This document shows, in pieces, positions 48,190 through 61,762 of a stretch of 64,000 nucleotides of DNA. Within the stretch, counting starts at the first letter, position 1. Every line of letters starts with the position of its first letter. The translations under genes and the position numbers were made by a program. Where the stretch lies: contig NZ_CP007220.1 in NCBI RefSeq assembly GCF_001632805.1, forward strand, positions 3,906,001 to 3,970,000. Reading direction: 5' to 3'. The notes under the pieces are model-generated. The model had not been told where the DNA came from and ran no database searches. It saw only the letters and a program-made list of their open reading frames with translations. Source of the stretch: Mycobacteroides chelonae CCUG 47445 (GTDB taxonomy: Bacteria; Actinomycetota; Actinomycetes; Mycobacteriales; Mycobacteriaceae).

Positions 48190-49824
48190 CTAGCTACCCG
48201 ACTTGACGGTCGCCCGCTCCAGGATGGGCGAAAGGTCCAGTCCGGTGGGGAGCGTGCCGAACGCACCACCCCAGTCACCGGCAAGCCGGGTCGCCAGGAA
48301 TGCCTGTGCGACCGCCGGATGACCATGGCGGACCAGCAGCGCCCCCTGCAGCGCGAGGCAGATGTCCTCGGCGACTTTGCGGGCACGGTAGGTGACCGAG
48401 TCCAGATCACCGAGCTGCGAATGCAATCCGTTGATATGACGGTCCAGCCGTTCGTCCTGGCCCTGGGCGAGCGCAAGCTCCTTGAACAGCACCTCGATGC
48501 ATTCGGGCTTGGTGGCCATGGCGCGCAACGTGTCCAGGGCGCTGACGTTCCCCGAGCCTTCCCAGATTCCCATCAGCGGTGCTTCACGATAAAGACGCGG
48601 CAGTCCTGAATCCTCGACGTACCCGTTGCCACCCAGACATTCCATCGCCTCACCGGCATGTGGGGTCGCCCGCTTACACACCCAATACTTGCTGGCGGCC
48701 AAGCCGATACGGCGTAACAGGGACTCGGTCTCGTCACCGCGGGTGGCGCGGTCCGTGGCACCCGCCATCCGCATCGCGACCATGGTGGCGGCCTCCGCTT
48801 CGATGGCGAGGTCCGCGAGCACGTTGCGCATGAGTGGCTGATCGATGAGGTACTCACCGAAGGCCTTCCGATGCTGAGCATGGTGCATGGCCAGCGCCAC
48901 ACCGGCGCGCATGCTGGTGGCCGATCCCAGGGTGCAGTCCAGCCGGGTCATGTTCACCATCTCGATGATGGTCTTGACGCCCTTGCCTTCCTCACCGACG
49001 AGCCATGCCGTGGCGTCGTCGTACTCGACCTCCGAGGATGCGTTGGAATGGTTGCCGAGCTTGTCCTTCAAGCGCTGCAACCGCATCCGGTTGCGGGTGC
49101 CATCCGGCAGTATCCGCGGCAGGAAGAAACATGACAGGCCGCCGGGCGCCTGGGCGAGCACCAGGAACACATCGCACATCGGCGCCGAGGTGAACCACTT
49201 GTGCCCCACCAGCGTGTAGCTGCCATCGGCGTTCGACGTGGCCGTGGTGGTGCCTGCGCGCACATCCGAGCCGCCCTGCTTCTCGGTCATGGACATACCC
49301 GCGGTCAGCCCCGCCTTGGTGGTGGGTACCGAAAGCACCGGGTCGTAGACGCGACTGGACAACAGCGGCTCGTAGATGGCCGCCAGCTCGGGATTGGCAC
49401 GCAGAGCCGGTATCACTGCGTAGGTCATCGAGATGGGACACATGTGGCCTGGATCGGCAGTCCATACGCCGGTCTTCGCGGCGCGCACGACGTGGGCGCC
49501 CGGCCGGTCGTCTGCCCACGGTGCCCCATGTAGTCCGTGAGCGACTGCTTCCCGCATGAGCTCGTGATATGCCGGGTCGAACTCGATTTCGTCGACGCGA
49601 TGACCCCAACGGTCGTGAGTGTGCAGCACCGGACGGTTCCGGTTCGCCAACTCGCCGGCGCGCTGCATGCGGTCGGCGCCGTTGAGAGCACCGACCTCGA
49701 CAACCTCGTCGACACCCCACTGACCGCCTTCTCGAATGAGGGCTTCCATCAGCACGGGACTGGTCGCGGCGTTGTAGTCGCGCAGGGCGGGGACCTGGTT
49801 GGTGACGACATGCGTATCGGCCAT
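48190..49824 (-). CDS. fadE8: Acyl-CoA dehydrogenase FadE8 (AidB-like)
   Basis: ATG 49824 gives 544 residues. It matches the long, AidB-like class of acyl-CoA dehydrogenases: MTEKQGGSDVRAGTTTA (FAD/substrate loop), GHKWFTSAPMCDVFLVLAQA, RLKDKLGNHSNASSEVEYD and ECLGGNGYVEDSGLPRLYREAPLMGIWEGSGNV. First gene of the fadE8-echA4-paaX-echA5 operon; the substrate is unknown. Divergent from the EthD-like gene. Confidence 0.92.
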   Translation of the reverse strand: MADTHVVTNQVPALRDYNAATSPVLMEALIREGGQWGVDEVVEVGALNGADRMQRAGELANRNRPVLHTHDRWGHRVDEIEFDPAYHELMREAVAHGLHGAPWADDRPGAHVVRAAKTGVWTADPGHMCPISMTYAVIPALRANPELAAIYEPLLSSRVYDPVLSVPTTKAGLTAGMSMTEKQGGSDVRAGTTTATSNADGSYTLVGHKWFTSAPMCDVFLVLAQAPGGLSCFFLPRILPDGTRNRMRLQRLKDKLGNHSNASSEVEYDDATAWLVGEEGKGVKTIIEMVNMTRLDCTLGSATSMRAGVALAMHHAQHRKAFGEYLIDQPLMRNVLADLAIEAEAATMVAMRMAGATDRATRGDETESLLRRIGLAASKYWVCKRATPHAGEAMECLGGNGYVEDSGLPRLYREAPLMGIWEGSGNVSALDTLRAMATKPECIEVLFKELALAQGQDERLDRHINGLHSQLGDLDSVTYRARKVAEDICLALQGALLVRHGHPAVAQAFLATRLAGDWGGAFGTLPTGLDLSPILERATVKSGS

Positions 49825-49910
49825 GCATGCAGTGTTACATTTCTGCGACAATCGCACAAGATCTGTTCACATGCCGTTCCGTGGGCCTCTCGTGCGCTAG
49901 AAAGAAGAGC

Positions 49911-50615
49911 GTGGAGAAGGTCGTCTTCGTACTGCGCCAACCATCCGACGCCGCCACCGATGAGTGGTCCGAGCAGCTACGCACGACCGTTGTCGACAAA
50001 ATCCGGGCCACAGGCGTGCACGGCATGACCGTGTGTGTGCATGACGCCGCAGTGCGTGCCGCGAGCCTGCGTCTGGTAACCCTGGACCCGCCCTTCGCCG
50101 CCGCCGTCAGCGTGTGGGTTCAGCAGTCATACGGTCCGGCGATACGGGAGATCGAGACAATCCTCGCCGCAGCATCGGCCAATGCGCACGGATATCTGGT
50201 GACGGAGTCGGTGCCGCTGCCAGCTCCTGAGCCCGAACCGGGATCGCGGTCAACAGGTTTCACTAACATCGCATTGCTGCGCAGGCCCGCCGATATGCCC
50301 TTCGACACCTGGCGCCAGCAGTGGCAGGGTGTGCATACCCACAACGCACTCGAGCTGCAGTCGACCATCGGCTACGAACAGAACCTGGTCGTACGCGCCG
50401 TCACCGCCGACGCACCCGCGATCTCGGCAGTCGTCTTCGAACAGTTCCCTCCGGCAGCCCTCACCGACCCACTGGCCTGGTACGGCGCCACGGATCAACA
50501 ACAGCTGAGCCAACGTGCGATGGCCATGCTGGAGAGCGTCAAAGCCTTTGGAGCCCATACCAATATTGACACCGTAGCCACCAGTCGATATGACGTGATT
50601 CGACCGTTCTCGTGA
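49911..50615 (+). CDS. EthD-like (dimeric alpha/beta barrel) protein
   Basis: GTG 49911 after GAAAGAAGAG gives 234 residues. Two halves of similar layout are visible; the second has FTNIALLRRPADMPFDTWRQQWQGVHTHNALELQSTIGYEQNLVVRAVT, which matches EthD-type ferredoxin-fold proteins. No catalytic role is known. It is divergent from fadE8 and may belong to that pathway. Confidence 0.7.
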   Translation: MEKVVFVLRQPSDAATDEWSEQLRTTVVDKIRATGVHGMTVCVHDAAVRAASLRLVTLDPPFAAAVSVWVQQSYGPAIREIETILAAASANAHGYLVTESVPLPAPEPEPGSRSTGFTNIALLRRPADMPFDTWRQQWQGVHTHNALELQSTIGYEQNLVVRAVTADAPAISAVVFEQFPPAALTDPLAWYGATDQQQLSQRAMAMLESVKAFGAHTNIDTVATSRYDVIRPFS

Positions 50616-50635
50616 CACCCGCCGCCATCACACCC

Positions 50636-50663
50636 TTGACATACAACCAAATGGTTGTAAATT
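50636..50663 (+). promoter_or_regulatory. ArsR-type promoter with an operator filling the -35/-10 spacer
   Basis: -35 TTGACA (50636-50641), -10 TAAATT (50658-50663), 16-bp spacer. TACAACCA-AA-TGGTTGTA (50642-50659) is a perfect 8-bp inverted repeat filling the spacer. Transcription should begin at about 50670, next to GTG 50671, so the mRNA is probably leaderless. Confidence 0.8.
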
Positions 50664-50670
50664 GGAGTTC

Positions 50671-51027
50671 GTGACCGACTCGGATGAGGACAGGGCGGAC
50701 GCCATGTTCCATGCACTCTCCGACCGCACCCGACGCGACATCCTGCGGCGAGTGTTGGCCGGCGAGCACTCGGTCTCGACACTTGCGGCGAACTACGACA
50801 TGAGTTTCGCCGCAGTGCAAAAGCACGTCGCCGTGCTGGAGAAGTCCGGGCTGCTGACAAAAAGGCGCAACGGCCGCGAACAGCTGGCCAGCGGCGATAT
50901 GGAAGCAGTTCGTTCGGTCGGCACCATGCTCACCGAGCTTGAGCAGTTCTGGCGCGGCAGGATCGCCCGCATCGACGAGCTCATTGCATACCCATCACCG
51001 ACGCTCGAGACACCAGGTAAGGACTGA
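50671..51027 (+). CDS. ArsR-family winged-helix regulator
   Basis: GTG 50671 gives 118 residues; a TTG at 50662 is an alternative. The wHTH is FHALSDRTRRDILRRVLAGEHSVSTLAANYDMSFAAVQKHVAVLEKSGLLTKRRNGRE. No metal-binding Cys pair is visible. Regulators of this group are paired with an SRPBCC protein downstream and repress their own operon through an ACAACCA/TGGTTGT palindrome, as found here. Confidence 0.92.
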   Translation: MTDSDEDRADAMFHALSDRTRRDILRRVLAGEHSVSTLAANYDMSFAAVQKHVAVLEKSGLLTKRRNGREQLASGDMEAVRSVGTMLTELEQFWRGRIARIDELIAYPSPTLETPGKD

Positions 51028-51030
51028 ATC

Positions 51031-51516
51031 ATGCCCGTCACCAACGTCACTCACGATATCGATACCCTGACCATCACCATCGACGCGGAGTTCGAAGCAC
51101 CGATCAGCAGGATCTGGCAGATCTACGCCGACCCGCGTCAACTCGAAAAGGTATGGGGCCCACCAAGCTATCCAGCCACGTTCGTCGACCACAACTTCAC
51201 GCCGGGCGGCCGTGTGAACTACTACATGACCGGACCGGATGGCGCACGGTATGCGGGCTGGTGGGAGCTCACGGCAATCGATGAACCGAACAGCTTCGCG
51301 TTCAGGGATGGCTTCTCTGACGAAGAACTGAATCCGGTTGACAACATGCCGGTCTCGACGAACCTCTACACCTTCGTCGAAAAGGACGGCCGCACCCTGG
51401 CGACCTACGTCAGCACGTTTGAGACTGCCGAGGCACTGCAACACGTACTGGACATGGGCGTCATCGAAGGTGCATCGTCGGCGATCAACCAGATCGACGA
51501 CCTCGTCGGTTCGTAA
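51031..51516 (+). CDS. SRPBCC-domain (AHSA1-type) protein
   Basis: The 161-residue protein follows the ArsR gene after 3 bp. It has the AHSA1/START-like pattern: ITIDAEFEAPISRIWQIYADPRQLEKVWGPPSYPATFVDHNFTPGGRVNYYMTGPDGARYAGWWELTAIDEPNSFAFRDGF. Such proteins bind a hydrophobic ligand in a deep cavity; the ligand and biological role are unknown. Confidence 0.9.
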   Translation: MPVTNVTHDIDTLTITIDAEFEAPISRIWQIYADPRQLEKVWGPPSYPATFVDHNFTPGGRVNYYMTGPDGARYAGWWELTAIDEPNSFAFRDGFSDEELNPVDNMPVSTNLYTFVEKDGRTLATYVSTFETAEALQHVLDMGVIEGASSAINQIDDLVGS

Positions 51517-51521
51517 GCGCC

Positions 51522-51812
51522 ATGGTGCACTACCGCGACCCCGGCGCCATCACCTTCGAGGCGACGATCCAGCAACCCGAGGGCCCCGGCGCCTACGTCG
51601 AGTTCCCGTTCTCCGCCGTCGACACCTTCGGCGTCAAGGCCAGGGTGCCGGTGCGCGCCATGTTCGACGGCTCGGTGACCTACACAGGCTCGCTGGCACC
51701 GTACGGCGGCAGACACCTGCTCGGGGTGCGCAAGGACATTCAGAAACAGCTGGGCAAGGGGCCCGGGGACACGGTGCGTGTCGAGGTAAGGCTCGATACC
51801 GACCGCGCTTAG
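51522..51812 (+). CDS. DUF1905-family small protein
   Basis: The 96-residue protein matches DUF1905: ITFEATIQQPEGPGAYVEFPFSAVDTFGVKARVPVRAMFDGSVTYTGSLAPYGGRHLLGVRKDIQKQLGKGPGDTVRVEVRLD, a small beta barrel. It is the third gene of the ArsR/SRPBCC operon (5-bp gap). Its stop overlaps the stop of the convergent permease gene by four bases. Confidence 0.88.
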   Translation: MVHYRDPGAITFEATIQQPEGPGAYVEFPFSAVDTFGVKARVPVRAMFDGSVTYTGSLAPYGGRHLLGVRKDIQKQLGKGPGDTVRVEVRLDTDRA

Positions 51813-53212
51813 GCGTCTTGTTTCTCGCGCTGTGCCGGCTCTCCGTGGTGTACGAAGTATCCGAGCACCACGATCGCGAACCACACCAGGCCCACCAGGA
51901 TCGCGGTTCGGCCGTCCTCCGTGAAGAACAGCAGCACCACGACCAGTGCAAGGAACGCCAGCGCCAAGATGTTCGTCACCGGCGCACCCGGCAGCCGGTA
52001 ATCTGAGGCAGGCAGCTCGCCGGCCGCGACCCGCTTCCGGTAAATCAAGTGGGACACTAGGATCGAGCCCCACACGAAGATGATGCCGATGGTCGATACC
52101 GACGTGATGTAGGCGAACGCCTTGTCCGGCGACAGCCAGTTGACGAATACGCCAATGCCCATGGCCAGTGCGGAGAAGCAGATGGCCAACATCGGGACGT
52201 GCCGTGAGCTCAGCGACTGCAGACCCACCGGGGCATCGCCACGTTGCGCCAGGCTGCGCACCATCCTGCCCGTGGAGTAGATGCCCGAGTTGCAGGAGGA
52301 CAGGGCGGCCGTCAGCAAGATGAAGTTCACGATGTTCGCCGCCTGCGGAATGTTCAGGTACTCGAATACGGCGACGAAGGGGCTCTCGCCCTTGTGGTAG
52401 TTCCGCCAGCCCTGAATCGACAGGATGACGATCAGCGCACCCACGTAGAAGAGCCCGATGCGGAACGGAAGGGTGTTAATCGCCTTGCGCAGGGTGACTT
52501 TCGGGTTCTCGGCTTCCCCTGCCGTCACACCCACGAGCTCAACACCGACGTAGGCGAACACAACGATCTGCAAGCTCAATAGCGCTTGGCTGAATCCGGT
52601 CGGGAAGAACCCGCCGTCGTTCCACAGATTGGCGACGGTGGGGCCCGATTCCGGTCCAAGGCCCGCAATGGGAAGCAGTACACCGATACCGATGATGATC
52701 ATGCCGACGATCGCCGTCACCTTGATCATCGAGAACCAGAACTCGGCCTCGCCGAAGATCTTCACCGATATCAGGTTGGCCGCGAACAGGATCAGCAGAA
52801 CAGCCAGAGCGGTGACCCACTGCGGGATGCCGGGCCACCACCGCTGGATGTAGACCCCGGCGACGGTAATCTCCGCCATACATGTAGTGGCCCACACCGC
52901 CCAGTACGTCCAACCGTTGGCGAATCCGGCGAAGCGCCCCATGAACTCTTCGGCGTACTCGGAGATGCTGCCCGACACCGGCCGATAGACCAGCAGTTCA
53001 CCGAGTGCCCGCATGATCACGAAGATGGCCAGACCTGCCACCAGGTACGCCAAGATGAGCGCCGGACCAGCCTTCTCTATGGCACCACCGGCGCCATAGA
53101 ACAGGCCGGTGCCGATCGCACCGCCGATTGCGATCATCTGCACCGTGCGTGCGGATAGGCCGCGTGAGTAACCGGCGTCGGGCGTCTCGGATTCGGAATT
53201 GGCAACGGTCAT
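51809..53212 (-). CDS. Amino-acid permease, AAT family (GabP/LysP/ProY-like)
   Basis: The 467-residue protein has twelve membrane segments. RGLSARTVQMIAIGGAIGTGLFYGAGGAIEKAGPA and LGELLVYRPVSGSISEYAEEFMGRFAGFANGW are AAT signatures; FAYVGVELVGVTAGEAENPKVTLRKAINTLPFRI is the internal loop motif. It imports an amino acid by proton symport; the substrate is not deducible. Convergent with the DUF1905 gene. Confidence 0.9.
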   Translation of the reverse strand: MTVANSESETPDAGYSRGLSARTVQMIAIGGAIGTGLFYGAGGAIEKAGPALILAYLVAGLAIFVIMRALGELLVYRPVSGSISEYAEEFMGRFAGFANGWTYWAVWATTCMAEITVAGVYIQRWWPGIPQWVTALAVLLILFAANLISVKIFGEAEFWFSMIKVTAIVGMIIIGIGVLLPIAGLGPESGPTVANLWNDGGFFPTGFSQALLSLQIVVFAYVGVELVGVTAGEAENPKVTLRKAINTLPFRIGLFYVGALIVILSIQGWRNYHKGESPFVAVFEYLNIPQAANIVNFILLTAALSSCNSGIYSTGRMVRSLAQRGDAPVGLQSLSSRHVPMLAICFSALAMGIGVFVNWLSPDKAFAYITSVSTIGIIFVWGSILVSHLIYRKRVAAGELPASDYRLPGAPVTNILALAFLALVVVLLFFTEDGRTAILVGLVWFAIVVLGYFVHHGEPAQREKQDA

Positions 53213-53348
53213 CGGAACATCATTGCGTGAGCAGACAGTTATTGCACGGGAAACCCGGACACACCGTCCACAACTCGCGTGGAATTGCGTGGCCTGGCTA
53301 GGTATTTATGCGCTGAACCGACTTCTCTTACGTACATAGGCTTCTGGC

Positions 53349-53774
53349 ATGCTCAACCAACAGTTCATCGGACGCGTGGCATTACCGATATTCGCCGCGG
53401 TACTTCCGTTCATGATCGTCGCCGGACAACTCGGTCTGGACGTGTGTCGCTGGTGGATCGTCTACGGCACCGCAACCATTGTGGCTGTCCTGATGGGCAT
53501 CACCACGTTCGGCGTGTGCAATTCGAACGGCCCGGGGCTCGCGGTCAGTCGATCCTGGGCGCTCTTTTGGGTAAGCCTGGCGACTCTCACCGCGGTGCAG
53601 GGGTACTTCTATGCAGAGTTCCGCGACCAGTGCCCGGTACTCGGCCCGATCATCGCGATCGACGCGTTCCTCGAATGGCTCATCGCACCCGTGGTTCTCG
53701 TTGTCGTGGCCGGGAGTGCCTTGCGGCGCGCGTGGATCGCCGCGAGGCGAAAGGGAAAGGCCCCCGGGGTGTAA
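53349..53774 (+). CDS. Small hypothetical four-helix membrane protein
   Basis: The 141-residue protein has four hydrophobic segments: LPIFAAVLPFMIVAGQLGL, WWIVYGTATIVAVLMGITTFGV, WALFWVSLATLTAVQGYFYA and WLIAPVVLVVVAGSALRRAW, and ends in a basic RRKGKAPGV tail. I recognise no family. Its stop codon lies in the loop of the terminator shared with rpoC. Confidence 0.65.
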   Translation: MLNQQFIGRVALPIFAAVLPFMIVAGQLGLDVCRWWIVYGTATIVAVLMGITTFGVCNSNGPGLAVSRSWALFWVSLATLTAVQGYFYAEFRDQCPVLGPIIAIDAFLEWLIAPVVLVVVAGSALRRAWIAARRKGKAPGV

Positions 53775-53788
53775 CCCCGGGGGCCTTT
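53756..53788. terminator. Bidirectional terminator of rpoC and the small membrane protein
   Basis: A perfect 15-bp stem with a 3-nt loop (arms 53756-53770 and 53774-53788), AAAGG on one side and CCTTT on the other. It ends the rpoBC operon on the minus strand and contains the TAA of the plus-strand gene. Confidence 0.93.
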
Positions 53789-53802
53789 CTCCTGCTTGCG
53801 AT

Positions 53803-57750
<3,948 letters not shown>

Positions 57751-57785
57751 GTAAACTCCCTTTCCCCTTGCGGGATAGAAATCGG

Positions 57786-60700
57786 TTAGGCGAAGTCCTC
57801 AATGGACGCAGATTCGTTGCGGGACAAGTTGATTCCCAGGTTCGCGGCAGCGCGCTCCAGGTCCTCGTCGTCGCCGTCGCGCATTTCGATGGCGGCGCCG
57901 TCCTTGGACAGCACCTCCACGTTCAGGCACAGCGACTGGAGTTCCTTGAGCAGAACCTTGAACGACTCCGGGATACCCGGCTCGGGGATGTTCTCGCCCT
58001 TGACGATCGCCTCGTAGACCTTCACGCGACCGACGGTGTCGTCGGACTTGATGGTCAACAGCTCCTGCAGCGTGTACGCCGCACCGTAGGCCTGCATGGC
58101 CCAGCACTCCATCTCACCGAATCGCTGACCACCGAACTGTGCCTTACCACCGAGCGGCTGCTGGGTGATCATCGAGTACGGCCCGGTCGAACGCGCGTGA
58201 ATCTTGTCGTCGACCAAGTGGTGCAGCTTCAGGATGTACATGTAGCCGACGGTCACCGGGTACGGGAACGGCTCACCGCTACGGCCGTCGAACAGCCGTG
58301 CCTTGCCGTCACCGTCCACCATGACCTCGCCGTCCCGGTTGGGCAGCGTCGAGGACAGCAGTCCGGTCAGCTCCTCCTCGCGGGCGCCGTCGAACACCGG
58401 GGTGGCCGTGCGGGTGTCGGCCGGGGCCGACTGCAGATCCTCGGGGAGGTTCTGCGCCCACTCGGGGTTGCCCTCGATGTTCCAGCCGGTCTTGGCCACC
58501 CACCCCAGGTGGGTCTCCAGGATCTGGCCGATGTTCATACGACGCGGCACACCGTGGGTGTTCAGGATGATGTCCACCGGGGTGCCATCGGGCAGGAACG
58601 GCATGTCCTCGACGGGCAGGATCTTGCCGATGACGCCCTTGTTGCCGTGGCGTCCGGCCAGCTTGTCACCGTCGGAGATCTTGCGCTTCTGCGCGACGTA
58701 CACGCGAACGAGCTCGTTCACGCCGGCGGGCAGGTCGTCGTCGTCATCACGCGAGAAGACGCGGATGCCGATGACCTTGCCGGACTCACCGTGCGGCACC
58801 TTGAGGGAGGTGTCGCGAACCTCGCGGGCCTTCTCACCGAAGATGGCACGCAGCAGGCGCTCCTCGGGGGTCAGCTCGGTTTCACCCTTCGGGGTGACCT
58901 TGCCGACGAGGATGTCGCCGTCGCGGACCTCGGCGCCGATGCGAACGATGCCGCGCTCGTCGAGATCTGCCAGCACCTCATCGGAGACGTTCGGGATGTC
59001 CCGGGTGATCTCCTCAGCGCCCAGCTTGGTGTCGCGCGCATCGATTTCGTGCTCTTCGATGTGAATCGAGGTGAGCACGTCCTCTTCCACCAGACGGTTG
59101 GACAGGATGATGGCGTCCTCGTAGTTGTGGCCTTCCCACGGCATGACAGCCACGAGCAGGTTCTTACCGAGGGCCATTTCGCCGTTCTCGGTGCAAGGAC
59201 CGTCGGCGATGACCTGACCGACCTCGACCCGCTGGCCTTCGTCCACGATGGGCTTCTGGTTGGCGCAGGTGCCGTGGTTGGAACGGGCGAACTTGCGCAA
59301 CCGGTAGCTCTGGCGGGTGCCGTCGTCGGCCATCACGGTGACGTAGTCGGCGGACACCTCTTCGATGACACCGGCCTTCTCCGCGACGACGACGTCGCCG
59401 GCGTCGATGGCGGCACGCAGCTCCATACCGGTACCGACCAGCGGGGCCTCGCTGCGCACCAGCGGAACCGCCTGGCGCTGCATGTTGGCACCCATGAGGG
59501 CACGGTTGGCGTCGTCGTGCTCGAGGAACGGGATCATGGCGGTCGCGACCGACACCATCTGGCGCGGCGAGACGTCCATGTAGTCCACCTCGGTCGCCGA
59601 GACGAACTCGACCTCGCCACCCTTACGGCGGACCAGGATCTTGTCCTCGGTGAAGCGGCCGTCGGCATCCACAGGCGAGTTGGCCTGCGCCACCACGTGG
59701 CGGTCCTCTTCGTCGGCGGTCAGGTAGTGGATCTCGTCGGTGACGACACCCTCGGACACCTTGCGGTACGGCGTCTCGATGAAGCCGAACGGGTTGACCC
59801 GCGCGTACACCGACAGCGAACCGATCAGACCGATGTTCGGGCCTTCCGGGGTCTCGATCGGGCACATGCGGCCGTAGTGCGAGGGGTGCACGTCGCGGAC
59901 CTCAAGGCCGGCGCGGTCACGAGTCAGACCACCGGGGCCCAGCGCCGACAGACGACGCTTGTGGGTCAGACCCGACAGCGGGTTGTTCTGGTCCATGAAC
60001 TGCGACAGCTGGCTGGTTCCGAAGAACTCCTTGATCGCCGCCACGACGGGACGGATGTTGATCAGGGTCTGCGGAGTGATCGCCTCGACGTCCTGAGTGG
60101 TCATGCGCTCGCGCACGACGCGCTCCATACGCGACAGGCCGACCCGGATCTGGTTCTGGATCAGCTCGCCGACAGTACGCAGACGACGGTTACCGAAGTG
60201 ATCGATGTCGTCGACCTCGACGGGGACCTCGAGGCCGCCGGGGGCGGTCATCGTGGTCTGGCCCTCGTGCAGACGCACCAGGTACTCGATGGTGGCGACG
60301 ACGTCTTCCTCGGTGAGCGTGGTGGCAGTCACCAGAGCCGGGTTGGCACCGCCAAGACCCAGCTTCTTGTTCACCTTGTACCGACCCACGCGGGCCAGGT
60401 CGTAACGCTTCTCCTTGAAGAACAGGTTCTCCAGCAGGGCCTGCGCGGACTCCTTGGTCGGCGGCTCGCCCGGACGCAGCTTGCGGTAGATGTCCAGCAG
60501 CGCCTCGTCGGGACCGGCGATGTTGTCCTTCTCCAGGGTCCCCATCATGATCTCGGAGAACCCGAAACGCTCGACGATCTGCTCGTTGGTCCAGCCGAGT
60601 GCCTTCAGCAGCACGGTGACGGGCTGACGACGCTTGCGATCGATGCGCACACCCACGGTGTCGCGCTTGTCGACATCGAACTCGAGCCATGCACCACGGC

Positions 60701-61274
60701 CGGGGATGACCTTGACGCTGTGCAGGGTCTTCTCGGTCGACTTATCGATGTTCTCGTCGAAGTAGACACCCGGCGAACGGACGAGCTGCGACACGACCAC
60801 GCGCTCGGTGCCGTTGATGATGAAGGTGCCCATCTCGGTCATCATCGGGAAATCACCCATGAAGACCGTCTGGCTCTTGATCTCGCCGGTGTTGTTGTTG
60901 ATGAACTCGGCCGTGACGAACAGCGGAGCCGCGTACGTCATGTCCTTGTCTTTGCACTCGTCGACGGGCGCCTTGACCTCGTCGAAGCGCGGGTCGCTGA
61001 AAGACAGCGACATCGAGCCCGAGAAGTCCTCGATCGGCGAAAGCTCCGTGAGGATCTCCTCAAGGCCGCCGGTCGGGTTCACCTCACCGCGAGCAGTTGC
61101 AACTTCACGCCACCGGGGTGAGCCAACCAGCCATTCAAAGGAATCCGTCTGCACATCCAGCAGGCCGGGAACCGCGAGCGGTTCACGCAGCTTGGCGAAG
61201 GAAAGTCGGCTAGGGGCCCCAGGTACGGAGTTAGTAGTTGCGTTATCGGTCTTAGTCTGGCGAGAGACTGCCAA
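57786..61274 (-). CDS. rpoB: RNA polymerase beta subunit
   Basis: I set the start at TTG 61274 (product [10 protein letters not shown]...), which has GGAGG 7 bp before it and matches the mycobacterial rpoB start; an ATG at 61334 would lengthen the protein by 20 residues. 1162 residues. The rifampicin-resistance region reads [17 protein letters not shown] then [14 protein letters not shown], the wild-type sequence at the usual D, H and S positions (about 59940-60020). Core motifs ending [19 protein letters not shown] are intact. Co-transcribed with rpoC. Confidence 0.98.
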   Translation of the reverse strand: MAVSRQTKTDNATTNSVPGAPSRLSFAKLREPLAVPGLLDVQTDSFEWLVGSPRWREVATARGEVNPTGGLEEILTELSPIEDFSGSMSLSFSDPRFDEVKAPVDECKDKDMTYAAPLFVTAEFINNNTGEIKSQTVFMGDFPMMTEMGTFIINGTERVVVSQLVRSPGVYFDENIDKSTEKTLHSVKVIPGRGAWLEFDVDKRDTVGVRIDRKRRQPVTVLLKALGWTNEQIVERFGFSEIMMGTLEKDNIAGPDEALLDIYRKLRPGEPPTKESAQALLENLFFKEKRYDLARVGRYKVNKKLGLGGANPALVTATTLTEEDVVATIEYLVRLHEGQTTMTAPGGLEVPVEVDDIDHFGNRRLRTVGELIQNQIRVGLSRMERVVRERMTTQDVEAITPQTLINIRPVVAAIKEFFGTSQLSQFMDQNNPLSGLTHKRRLSALGPGGLTRDRAGLEVRDVHPSHYGRMCPIETPEGPNIGLIGSLSVYARVNPFGFIETPYRKVSEGVVTDEIHYLTADEEDRHVVAQANSPVDADGRFTEDKILVRRKGGEVEFVSATEVDYMDVSPRQMVSVATAMIPFLEHDDANRALMGANMQRQAVPLVRSEAPLVGTGMELRAAIDAGDVVVAEKAGVIEEVSADYVTVMADDGTRQSYRLRKFARSNHGTCANQKPIVDEGQRVEVGQVIADGPCTENGEMALGKNLLVAVMPWEGHNYEDAIILSNRLVEEDVLTSIHIEEHEIDARDTKLGAEEITRDIPNVSDEVLADLDERGIVRIGAEVRDGDILVGKVTPKGETELTPEERLLRAIFGEKAREVRDTSLKVPHGESGKVIGIRVFSRDDDDDLPAGVNELVRVYVAQKRKISDGDKLAGRHGNKGVIGKILPVEDMPFLPDGTPVDIILNTHGVPRRMNIGQILETHLGWVAKTGWNIEGNPEWAQNLPEDLQSAPADTRTATPVFDGAREEELTGLLSSTLPNRDGEVMVDGDGKARLFDGRSGEPFPYPVTVGYMYILKLHHLVDDKIHARSTGPYSMITQQPLGGKAQFGGQRFGEMECWAMQAYGAAYTLQELLTIKSDDTVGRVKVYEAIVKGENIPEPGIPESFKVLLKELQSLCLNVEVLSKDGAAIEMRDGDDEDLERAAANLGINLSRNESASIEDFA

Positions 61275-61412
61275 GATCGGTCCTCCAGTGTTGCCGCGCA
61301 TCTGCGATGTTTTGCGCAAGCAACGACCAAACACACACCCGATCGATCACAACACGAATCAACACCGTCGTGGCGAGGGAAGGTGGGCAGGAGGCAGCCA
61401 GCGCAACGTCTA

Positions 61413-61441
61413 ACAATAGCGTACTATCGCGCAGCCTTCAA
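61413..61441 (-). promoter_or_regulatory. Likely promoter of rpoB-rpoC
   Basis: Minus-strand TTGAAG (61436-61441) and TATTGT (61413-61418) with a 17-bp spacer. The start site would be about 61406, giving a leader of about 130 nt. The gap 61275-61762 (488 bp) holds this promoter, palindrome copy B and the mkl terminator; no further gene is supported. Confidence 0.6.
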
Positions 61442-61583
61442 CTGCCCGGTCAATTACGCGGATCAGTGCTGGCTGGCGGCCTCACTGCATTCGCATACGT
61501 CCGTGCTGCCAAACAGAGTGACTCGTCGCACGCCGCCCGTCAAGAGATAGCGCCAGTATTTTCGGCGTTTCTTTCTCCGCAAC

Positions 61584-61645
61584 GCCGAGCGCATACCGGG
61601 CGCAGGCAAAAGACCGCAATGACCTGCATGCGGTATGCCTTCGGC
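61584..61645. repeat. Intergenic palindromic repeat, copy B
   Basis: GCATACC (61591-61597) and GGTATGC (61632-61638), with flanking CGCAGG/CCTGCATGC and CCGA/TCGG extensions, make an imperfect palindrome. Its reverse complement matches copy A at 6182-6240 in both arms and in the flanking CTCGGCG. Confidence 0.65.
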
Positions 61646-61739
61646 AACGACGGCGGTGTCACATGAGCGGCCTGCCACGCACCACCACGATGTGGCCGTC
61701 GCGCTCTCCCCCGCTCAACGGCGAGCACTCACTCGATCA

Positions 61740-61757
61740 ACCCGGCATTCGCCGGGT
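61740..61757 (-). terminator. Short terminator-like hairpin after mkl
   Basis: ACCCGGC (61740-61746) and GCCGGGT (61751-61757) form a 7-bp stem around a 4-nt loop, 5 bp after the mkl stop, followed by TTGATCG on the minus strand. Confidence 0.6.
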
Positions 61758-61762
61758 CGCTA

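Noticed and set aside
57768..61121. A 1117-codon open frame on the plus strand opposite rpoB
   Set aside because: Same artefact of high GC; the rpoB product carries all expected motifs.
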